Source of the DNA: Clostridiaceae bacterium
Lineage (GTDB): Bacteria; Bacillota; Clostridia; DSM-8532
Direction of reading: 5' to 3'
Length of the DNA: 56,180 bases
Assembly: GCA_012719645.1 (NCBI GenBank)
Contig: JAAXZX010000046.1
Location: forward strand, 1 to 56,180
Shown here: positions 7,199 through 14,761 of the stretch, piece after piece
Position numbering within the stretch: position 1 is the stretch's first letter
Layout of the letters: every line of letters begins with the position of its first letter
Translations under genes and position numbers: made by a program
Notes under the pieces: model-generated
The model's input: the letters and a program-made list of their open reading frames with translations, nothing else
What the model was told of the DNA's origin: nothing
Databases searched by the model: none

Positions 7199-10100
7199 AT
7201 GAGAAAAGGTTTGCAGAGAACTACCAAAGCCGTGTTATCCTTTCTGATCTGCATCTGCCTCGTATTCCCGTTTGCCCAAAGCCTTCACGCCTATACCAAC
7301 GGAAATGGAATGGGTGAACTGGTTTTCAACGAGAGGAGAGAAATCGCCCAGGGCGTCTTTCTGGACACCTGGCTGGGCAAAACTCCTTCAGGAACTCCAA
7401 AACGGGGCTATACCATCTCATTCAACCCGAAAACCTCTGATGCCCAGGTGCTTACCTATTACGGGAGTTCTGTAGCCAGCCGTGCGACTCTCTCAAAAAT
7501 GATAGCTGACGCCGAAGCACAGGGCTATATGGTTATCGGCGGCATCAACGGAGACTTCTACAACACAAGCAACGGAGTGCCCATCGGCCTTATGATCAAG
7601 GACGGCAGGCTGATAAGCAATAATGCCTCCAAATGGGGTGCCATAGGCTTCAGGAAGGATGGATCGGTTGTAATAGGTTACCCCGGTATTCAGATCAAGG
7701 CTCTTCTGAATGATGGGGAATTTGACATAGCCAACTTCAACAAGGCCCAGGGTGACTGGGGTCCATATATGTACACTTCGGATTTCGGACCTAACACGGG
7801 GAGCACTGTGCCCAGCCTTGAAGTTGTTGTGGATATCAACGTTGGAAAGCCTGAACTGGGGAACATGATGCTCGGCATCGTTTCATCGGTTAATACCGAT
7901 GCCAAGGCTACCCCCATCGGTCAGAACCAGGTGGTTCTCTCCGCCAGGCATGGGAAAAATGGAGAATATGTACTAAGCCAGCTTAAGGTTGGGGATGCGA
8001 TAGGCTTTACATTCAGCGATCCCGAGGGAAAGTGGCTTGATGTCCAGCAGGCTGTCGGCGGGGAGAAAATCCTTTTGCATAACGGCGAGATTCCTGCCGA
8101 TATCCCGTCCAGTGATGTCAATCCCTATACCGCTGTCGGGGTGAAGGCCAACGGAGAGGTTGTCTTCCTGCAGGTGGACGGCAGAAAGGACTCCAACAGC
8201 GTTGGCATATCCAGTATGGATGCAGCCAGGTTCCTGAAGGATATGGGCTGTATTGACGCCATCTCCCTTGACGGAGGCGGATCTTCCACTATTGCCGCGC
8301 GCATGCCGGGCGATGTGTCGCCGAAAGTTATCAACAGCCCATCGGACGGAAGCCAGAGAGCCAATTCCAACTCGCTTCTGCTGGTTTCCAGGCAGGCGAT
8401 AAAGGTTAACAGCGGACAGGGAAACCTTTCACTGCAACTCAAGCTTTTACATATCTATCCCGGGAAGATATATATGCTTCCGGGTTCGACAACCAATTTC
8501 AGCGTTAAGGGCACCGACGAATACTTTTTTCCTGTTAGAGTTCCTGAAGAGGTTGAATGGAAGGCTTCCGGAGGAAGGATACAGGAAAATGGTGAGTACA
8601 CTGCGCCCGATACTCCTGGCACCTATCAGATTACTGCCAGCAGTGGTCAGGCCAAAGGCAGCGCGACTGTTGAGGTGATCCCGCCCAGCAGGATTACAAG
8701 CATAAAGCCCAGTGTAAGCAGCTTTACCATCCTGCCTGGCATGTCACAGCAGATTAGCCTGACAACACAGATGGACAACCTGACGGTGGTATCGAACAGC
8801 CGGCAGGCCCAGTGGAAGGTTGAGGGCAATATAGGCGCCATTACCCAGGATGGCGTGTTTACGGCTTCCGGGAACAGCGGCGCACAGGGAACCATCAAGG
8901 TAACCATGGGAAAACAGACCGCAAGCATCACCGTGAACCTGGCCCAGCCACCCACAGAGGTGGAGGGCTTTGAAGGCGATACTTCCTGGGGTTCTACAGG
9001 CGTACGGGTCGCATCCCATAAGGTCCAGGTGGTCAATAATCCGGACCTGGCGGCTTTCGGCAATAAAGTGCTGAGGATAGATTATGACATGAGACTGGCA
9101 GCCGGGGTGGAGAGCGGTATTGCAGGTGTTTATGCCTACCCGCTCGGCGCTGATGGCCAGAGTGCGGGCATAGTCCTTGACAAGACCCCTACGGCCATCG
9201 GGATGTGGGTCTATGGCGACAACAGCAAAACGTGGCTTCGTGCCAGGGTAAAGGATGGAAAAGGCGAAACCTTTGATCTGAACCTCACCCCCGAGTACAG
9301 GCCTGATACCAAAACCGGCGGTATCAACTGGACCGGCTGGAAATATGTCGAGGCATCCATCCCGGCAGGAAGGGAAGGCCCCTTCACCCTGGAGATACCC
9401 ATCCGGCTCATGTGTTCCCGCGATGAGCTGCGCACAAAGGGAACCATTTACATAGACCAGATCCGTGCAGTATATGGGTCAAAGAATGACGATCTCGTGC
9501 CGCCGACGGGGACAATCCTGTCGCCCGAGGACCAGAGCGTTTTCCAGACCGGAAAGGTGCAATTCTCGGCGCAGATTATCGATAATGACGCAATCGTTAA
9601 GGAAAGCATCAGCCTCTATGTTGACGCCGCAAAGGTTAATGACCTGGTTATAACCAGTATGGATCAGGGATACAAAGTAGATGCCCTGCTGGGTTCAAAC
9701 ATCCCCCTGGCCGATGGACTGCATGTGGCCACGCTGAGGTTTACCGACCGGTTTGGCAACAACGGATCAAGGTCGGTTACCTTCAGGGTCAGCACCGGAG
9801 CTCCTGAGGTTACGGCATCAATCGGTGAAAGCACGGAAGCTGCCGGAGCCTATGATTATACCATCAGTGTAAAGAACCCCAATACCCTGAGGAAACTGTA
9901 CCTCAGCTTCGCATACGACAAGGATAATCTGGAAGTAGTGGACGCCGACCCCGACACACCGGGAATCCAGGCCAGGCTTGAAGGCTGGATGGCGAAGGGA
10001 AAGATCATTAACAATACTGTTGACCTGAACAGCGGCAGGATCATGATTGAGGTGGACAACCTGAAAGCGGCCACCCAGGAGCCTGAGATCAAGGCGGTGA

Positions 10101-11632
10101 CCATCAGGTTGAGACCCAGGTCGGCCAGCTCTTTGGGAAATTCTGATTTAACCCTGATCATGGGCGCCATGATAGTTGGCCAGAACAAGGGCGGCTCCTG
10201 CTTCAGCCTCACTCCCGCAGAAATAAAGAGTGAGCATGATCTCATCCTGAAGGTGGACGGCTTCTCCAAGGGAAGCGTTACCGAAATACGGGTTACCGAC
10301 AAGGATGGCAATCCCGTTGAGAACGCCGGCATTTACTATAACGGCATGATGCAGTTCGCCGTCATGATAACCGACAGGAATGGAATGGTCAGTTCCGATG
10401 TGTTTACCGACATGGCCCCCGGAAGCAAGGTGACCTTGCAGGCCGTGAAAGACGGGCTTTACAGCAATATATACAGCTTTACCGTCGCCGAACCGGCTTC
10501 CGGACTTAAGCCCACGGCGATGAGCATTTCATTCGACGATAGCCCGACGTCTTTGAAGTTTAATTACATGACGCCTGGCGAACATACAGGCACCGTCATA
10601 CAGATTGTTGAAAAGAGCAGGTTTGATGGGAGTTTCCAAAACGCGGCATCCTACAGGGGAACTGACAGCGAGAGCTATATCATCGACCAGGACCTGCCGG
10701 CCATGGTAAGGACCCACTCGGTGAGCGTGAAGGGCTTGAAGCCCGGAGTTACATATGTATACCGCTTCATGGACACGGCAGGAAGAGCGAGCGAGGCTTT
10801 TGAGATGGTATGGCCCGATACCTCAAAGCAGTATTCGTTCCTGTTCCTGACCGATCCACAGGCCGCAAACGCCGCAAGCTATTCCGTATATGGAAACGCG
10901 CTGGAGCGGGCATATGCTGTTGCCAAAAACCCCGCTTTCGTAATACTGGGCGGGGATATGGTCGACCGGGGCAACAACAGGTCACAGTGGGATATGTTTT
11001 TTGACTATTCCTCGGGGGTATTTGCCAGGATTCCCATGATGGCAGCCCCAGGCAATCATGAAACCTATGATGACAATAACCTGGTCAATTACCGCGCCTA
11101 TCTCGGCCTGCCTGAGAACGGACCGGACGGGCATAAGGAAACGGCTTATTCCTTTGAGACCGATAATGCCCTGTTCATGGTGATGAACACGCAGGCGAGC
11201 ATTAAGCCCCAGCTTGAATGGATGGAGAAAAAAGCTGCGTCTTCAAACAAGAAGTGGAAGATTGTGGTGATGCACAGGGGACTGTATGCCGGGTTCTATG
11301 ATGAATCAGAACTCAGGAGCGCCATAGCCCCTGCCATGGACAGGATGGGAATCGACCTGGTACTCAACGGTCATGACCACGTATACCTTCGCACGACCAT
11401 GAAAGGCGGCCTTAAAACCACTCCTGGAAAAGGGACCACCTACATCACAGGCGGAAGTTCTGCCCAAAAGTATTATGATGCCGGGAACCGCGCCTGGACC
11501 GAGGTGCTGTTCGACGATAACAAGCCGGTATTTACCGTGATTAATGTACTGTCCGACAGGATAGAGGTTTCCTCCTTCCATGTGGACAGCGGCAGGACCG
11601 TGGAGCATGACAGGTTTGAAATCAAAAAATAA
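7199..11632 (+). CDS. Secreted phosphodiester glycosidase / purple-acid-phosphatase-like fusion
   Basis: A 1477-residue exported protein. Order: signal peptide (1-31, ending QSLHA); phosphodiester glycosidase (NAGPA-type, about 45-400) with NGDFYN and the signature DGGGSSTIA; two Ig-like domains (about 415-580); a jelly-roll, carbohydrate-binding-like domain (about 587-760); another Ig-like domain (767-865); a cohesin-like fold (868-1015); a Big-1-like segment; a fibronectin-like N-domain of purple acid phosphatases (about 1105-1205); and a metallophosphoesterase to the end with FLTDPQA, GGDMVDRG, GNHE, VVMHRG and NGHDHVY. All metal-ligand motifs are present. The family pair suggests removal of a sugar from a phosphodiester, then of the phosphate; the substrate is unknown. 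AGGAGG precedes ATG 7199. Neither dockerin nor SLH nor LPXTG anchor is seen. Confidence 0.9.
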   Translation: MRKGLQRTTKAVLSFLICICLVFPFAQSLHAYTNGNGMGELVFNERREIAQGVFLDTWLGKTPSGTPKRGYTISFNPKTSDAQVLTYYGSSVASRATLSKMIADAEAQGYMVIGGINGDFYNTSNGVPIGLMIKDGRLISNNASKWGAIGFRKDGSVVIGYPGIQIKALLNDGEFDIANFNKAQGDWGPYMYTSDFGPNTGSTVPSLEVVVDINVGKPELGNMMLGIVSSVNTDAKATPIGQNQVVLSARHGKNGEYVLSQLKVGDAIGFTFSDPEGKWLDVQQAVGGEKILLHNGEIPADIPSSDVNPYTAVGVKANGEVVFLQVDGRKDSNSVGISSMDAARFLKDMGCIDAISLDGGGSSTIAARMPGDVSPKVINSPSDGSQRANSNSLLLVSRQAIKVNSGQGNLSLQLKLLHIYPGKIYMLPGSTTNFSVKGTDEYFFPVRVPEEVEWKASGGRIQENGEYTAPDTPGTYQITASSGQAKGSATVEVIPPSRITSIKPSVSSFTILPGMSQQISLTTQMDNLTVVSNSRQAQWKVEGNIGAITQDGVFTASGNSGAQGTIKVTMGKQTASITVNLAQPPTEVEGFEGDTSWGSTGVRVASHKVQVVNNPDLAAFGNKVLRIDYDMRLAAGVESGIAGVYAYPLGADGQSAGIVLDKTPTAIGMWVYGDNSKTWLRARVKDGKGETFDLNLTPEYRPDTKTGGINWTGWKYVEASIPAGREGPFTLEIPIRLMCSRDELRTKGTIYIDQIRAVYGSKNDDLVPPTGTILSPEDQSVFQTGKVQFSAQIIDNDAIVKESISLYVDAAKVNDLVITSMDQGYKVDALLGSNIPLADGLHVATLRFTDRFGNNGSRSVTFRVSTGAPEVTASIGESTEAAGAYDYTISVKNPNTLRKLYLSFAYDKDNLEVVDADPDTPGIQARLEGWMAKGKIINNTVDLNSGRIMIEVDNLKAATQEPEIKAVTIRLRPRSASSLGNSDLTLIMGAMIVGQNKGGSCFSLTPAEIKSEHDLILKVDGFSKGSVTEIRVTDKDGNPVENAGIYYNGMMQFAVMITDRNGMVSSDVFTDMAPGSKVTLQAVKDGLYSNIYSFTVAEPASGLKPTAMSISFDDSPTSLKFNYMTPGEHTGTVIQIVEKSRFDGSFQNAASYRGTDSESYIIDQDLPAMVRTHSVSVKGLKPGVTYVYRFMDTAGRASEAFEMVWPDTSKQYSFLFLTDPQAANAASYSVYGNALERAYAVAKNPAFVILGGDMVDRGNNRSQWDMFFDYSSGVFARIPMMAAPGNHETYDDNNLVNYRAYLGLPENGPDGHKETAYSFETDNALFMVMNTQASIKPQLEWMEKKAASSNKKWKIVVMHRGLYAGFYDESELRSAIAPAMDRMGIDLVLNGHDHVYLRTTMKGGLKTTPGKGTTYITGGSSAQKYYDAGNRAWTEVLFDDNKPVFTVINVLSDRIEVSSFHVDSGRTVEHDRFEIKK

Positions 11633-11690
11633 AAGGGCGAGACGGGGATCCTCCTTTCAGTTACAGAACTGATTAAGGATCATGATGAAC

Positions 11691-11720
11691 AGGCCGGGTA
11701 TCCGAAAGATATCCGGCCTG
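11691..11720 (+). terminator. Hairpin after the glycosidase-phosphatase gene
   Basis: A perfect 12-bp stem with one G-U pair (AGGCCGGGTATC / GATATCCGGCCT) and loop CGAAA. The 3' side is not T-rich, so it is a probable but atypical terminator. Confidence 0.5.
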
Positions 11721-11831
11721 GCCCCATTTATGGTGTTAATTATTATGCGCCACAGACTCCCCCGGTTTACGTGAACGGGAGAATTGATCGATGAATAAAA
11801 TAAACCAGGGCTAAAGTGTGGGGTATGGGTC

Positions 11832-12011
11832 ATGGCAAGATATCGGAGGATCAGCTCGGAACTCCTGGGAGTATACGCCTCACTGGTATTTGTAATTGGG
11901 TCTCTCATCACCCTGGCAGCTTCCATTATCGATTACCGGGAAAATACAAGAACCCGGCTTCCGGAAAGTCCCGAGGCAGCCGGGTCCGAGACCCCGTTTC
12001 ATATCCGTTGA
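11832..12011 (+). CDS. Possible small single-pass membrane protein
   Basis: A 59-codon ORF, MARYRRISSELLGVYASLVF at its start. A basic N-terminus is followed by one strong hydrophobic helix (about residues 12-34) and a polar, charged tail. That arrangement is unlikely by chance in a random frame. Against it: no good ribosome-binding site is visible, only G-rich sequence before the ATG, and its 3' half overlaps a hairpin that looks like the terminator of the convergent reductase gene. It lies in the 389-base gap 11633-12021, which otherwise holds only hairpins. Function unknown. Confidence 0.4.
   Translation: MARYRRISSELLGVYASLVFVIGSLITLAASIIDYRENTRTRLPESPEAAGSETPFHIR
11940..11980 (-). terminator. 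Probable terminator of the aldo/keto reductase gene
   Basis: On the minus strand ACCCGGCT ... AGCCGGGT forms an 8-bp stem, with a short inner CCTCGGGACTTTCCGG stem possible, and is followed by TCTTGTATTTT. It lies about 40 bases past the reductase stop codon. Confidence 0.5.
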
Positions 12012-12021
12012 TCCATTCAGG

Positions 12022-12972
12022 TCAGACCATGCGTATAGCGAATTCTCCGCAAGAGCTGACGCAGTAACCGCAGGTCAGGCATCTAACTTCATTGATGACA
12101 GAAACTCCGTCTCTTTCCTCAATGGCCTCATTGGGACAGGTTTCCCTGCATCTGCCGCAGTTGGTGCAAAGGATCTTAACCACGATGAACCTTTTCCTGG
12201 CCTGATCGGCATGGATTACATCAGTATCGTCCAGTTCGCCATTGAAATACCGGATATTGTATGAAAGCTCCCGGGGGGTGACCATGCCCATGGCCACCGA
12301 TGCCACTCCAGGAATGCCCCTCACATAGTCCAGGGCCTGTTTGTATGAATCGATCAGGATACCGCCGCCCAGCGCCTTCATTATGTAAACGCCCTTACCG
12401 TTGGCAATACAGTCTTTTATAGCCTCTTCCATCTCATCCCTGGTCCCGTGAAGAATTCCAAGCCCGCTGAGATTCAGAATAGGAAAGACTATGTCAATAT
12501 CGCTGTTATTGGCAGCAGCCCGTACAGTCCTGACCGAATGGGTGCTGACCCCGACCGCCCTGACGATGCCCCTGGCCTTGCAGTCAAGCAGGCACCGGAG
12601 TGCTTCCGCCCTCCGGGTAAAAACCGATTCGTCAATCCTGGCGGCATGGATCAGGAAGATATCGATGGTGTCGATATTGAGCTGTGTGAGAGCCTCCTCC
12701 ACCGCTTTCTGCATGTCCTCATAGCTGCCGGCAACTGATTTTGAGGCAATGACAGGCCGGATACCGGTCGCCTCCATGGCCCTGCGTATGGGCTCATAAG
12801 TCAGGTACATCTGGGCGGTATCTATGAAGTTTATGCCTGCTTTCAGCGCCTCAATGAGCAGATTGGTGCATTCATCCACCGGTATGTTCTTCTGAAGCGG
12901 GCCAAAGGGAAGGGCGCCGAAGCAGAGTTCCGTGACATAAAGATCTGTCTTGCCAAGCCGGTTCTTTCTCAT
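12022..12972 (-). CDS. Aldo/keto reductase with C-terminal 2[4Fe-4S] ferredoxin domain
   Basis: A 316-residue protein. Residues 1-255 form an AKR barrel with the catalytic tetrad visible: Asp in FIDTAQMY, the Tyr of QMYLTYEP, Lys in VIASKS and His in FLIHAARID. The last about 50 residues carry two CxxCxxCxxxC clusters (CTNCGRCRETCP and CLTCGYCVSSCG). This AKR-ferredoxin fusion is a known anaerobe family of uncertain substrate; the clusters suggest electron exchange with ferredoxin instead of, or besides, NAD(P)H. It is 23 bases downstream of the spermidine-synthase-like gene on the same strand and probably cotranscribed with it. Confidence 0.93.
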   Translation of the reverse strand: MRKNRLGKTDLYVTELCFGALPFGPLQKNIPVDECTNLLIEALKAGINFIDTAQMYLTYEPIRRAMEATGIRPVIASKSVAGSYEDMQKAVEEALTQLNIDTIDIFLIHAARIDESVFTRRAEALRCLLDCKARGIVRAVGVSTHSVRTVRAAANNSDIDIVFPILNLSGLGILHGTRDEMEEAIKDCIANGKGVYIMKALGGGILIDSYKQALDYVRGIPGVASVAMGMVTPRELSYNIRYFNGELDDTDVIHADQARKRFIVVKILCTNCGRCRETCPNEAIEERDGVSVINEVRCLTCGYCVSSCGEFAIRMV

Positions 12973-12995
12973 AGTGCCAATAAACCTCCTGATGC

Positions 12996-14609
12996 CTATC
13001 GGGAAAGCATTTCCAGGATATCCTTTATACCCTTTCCCTTAATGCTTGAACGATAGTATTCAAGCTCCTGCTCAACGATTTTGTTGAGGGATTTCTGGCC
13101 GAGGACTTCAACAGGAGCCAGGTCGTCGGTCAGTACCAGGCCGGAGTCTTCCACTTCTGACATGTTATCACCCACATACTGTGAAATGAAATAGAGATCG
13201 TGGTCCTGGGGAATGGCGGCCATGGTGTTTTTCGCATAGTTTCCCGGCATGTCGGGAATATCGCTCACAAAGAGAACCGAATTGGTCACATTGGTCAGGT
13301 CCACACGGTAAACGCTTTTGAAGCACTTTTTTACCGTTCCGGCCAGGTATTCGGGCACGCCTTCAAAATCGCCGGATCGCATATTGATGTTGACGATAAG
13401 GATGCCGCCCTGTTTCAGATGCTCCTTAACGCTATTGAAGAACTCCACGGTGGACATATGGAAGGGAACGGTGATGTCCTGGTAGGCATCGGCCAGGATT
13501 ATATCATACATTCCGGCGTTCTCTGTCTGCAGGAAACTCCTCCCGTCATTGATGTAGATGGTAGCCTCATCCTCCCTGAGGTTGAAGTACTTGCCCGCCA
13601 GCCAGGCTATCTTCTCATCGATCTCCACCGAATCGCATGATGAATTGGGAAAGTACTTCTTGAGCTGCTTGGAGTAGGTCCCGGTTCCCAGACCCAGCAC
13701 AAGGACGTCCAGGTCCTTGTCGAAAGAGGCCTCATCCATAAAGAAGGGAGCCATCAGGGCATATTCGTAATAGTACCCTGACAGGGAGCCATCCTTCTTA
13801 TAGATTGACTGCACCCCGAAAGCCACATTGGTGGAGAGGATGACCGAATCCTCGGTTTCGGTTACCTGGAGGTAGTTATAGAGGGATTCGCCTTCATAGA
13901 TGATATTCGACTTCCAGTAGGCGAAGGAATCCTGGAAAGGTATAAGAAGAAAAACCAGGAGCAGGACCGACGTCACCACGTTCCTGATATTGCGTTTCTT
14001 TCGGAATATGAAGTAGAGGGCACAGACCACGTTCAGCAGGAAAGCAAACAGGAAGAATGTCTTGCCTGTTCCTATGAGCGGGATGGTTATAAAAGTGGGT
14101 ATGAAGGTCCCAATGATGCTCCCGATGGTGCCCATGGCGTAGATCTTGCCGGCGATCTTCCCGCTGTTTTCCATATCATCTATTCCCAGCCTGACCAGGT
14201 AGGGAGAAACCATTCCCAGCAGGGCCATCGGAAGTGCGAAGATAATAAGGCAGGATAGCGCCGATCCGGCCACAACCAACTGGCTGCCGGGGACGATGAG
14301 GAACAGCAGCCCGATGATCCCCGAGATCAGGTACTTGCCCACAAACGGGATGGCAGCTATCCAGAGTGAGGCTATCCATATATAGAAGTACAAACGGCCC
14401 AGGCTTTTGTGCTTGTCCGCCAGCCTGCCTCCCAGCATATTTCCTATACTCATGGAGATCATAATAAGGCCGATAATTATGGTCCAAACTATTTGCGAAG
14501 AACTGAAATAGGGAGCAAGCAGCCTGGAACAGGCGAGTTCGACAGCCATGACTGTCATGCCTGAGAAAAATGACGTAATATAAAGGATCAGGTTGCTCTG
14601 TTTGTTCAT
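12996..14609 (-). CDS. Membrane-fused spermidine-synthase-like protein
   Basis: A 537-residue protein with about seven to nine membrane segments in residues 1-230 (resembling a partial MFS/DUF fold) and a soluble C-terminal domain of the spermidine synthase/SAM-methyltransferase fold. The nucleotide-binding glycine loop reads VLVLGLGTGTYSK, with acidic VEIDEKI after it and DIILADAYQD downstream, where true synthases have the catalytic Asp. Fused forms are widespread, yet most lack proof of polyamine synthesis and no speD or speE partner lies nearby, so the substrate is open. I chose ATG 14609 because GGGAAAGG lies about 10 bases upstream; the frame continues to 14645. Confidence 0.85.
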   Translation of the reverse strand: MNKQSNLILYITSFFSGMTVMAVELACSRLLAPYFSSSQIVWTIIIGLIMISMSIGNMLGGRLADKHKSLGRLYFYIWIASLWIAAIPFVGKYLISGIIGLLFLIVPGSQLVVAGSALSCLIIFALPMALLGMVSPYLVRLGIDDMENSGKIAGKIYAMGTIGSIIGTFIPTFITIPLIGTGKTFFLFAFLLNVVCALYFIFRKKRNIRNVVTSVLLLVFLLIPFQDSFAYWKSNIIYEGESLYNYLQVTETEDSVILSTNVAFGVQSIYKKDGSLSGYYYEYALMAPFFMDEASFDKDLDVLVLGLGTGTYSKQLKKYFPNSSCDSVEIDEKIAWLAGKYFNLREDEATIYINDGRSFLQTENAGMYDIILADAYQDITVPFHMSTVEFFNSVKEHLKQGGILIVNINMRSGDFEGVPEYLAGTVKKCFKSVYRVDLTNVTNSVLFVSDIPDMPGNYAKNTMAAIPQDHDLYFISQYVGDNMSEVEDSGLVLTDDLAPVEVLGQKSLNKIVEQELEYYRSSIKGKGIKDILEMLSR

Positions 14610-14761
14610 TCCTATCATACCTTTCCCAACAGGTTCTGTTTGCATTTGTTTCTATCTTAACATGTCGGACGCAGCCATGCCATAATCAATTTGAGCCTTT
14701 TGCGTTTAGGCGTACGCTGGCATAAAGCCAAAGGATGTGAACATAAGCCAGGCCTCCGGCT

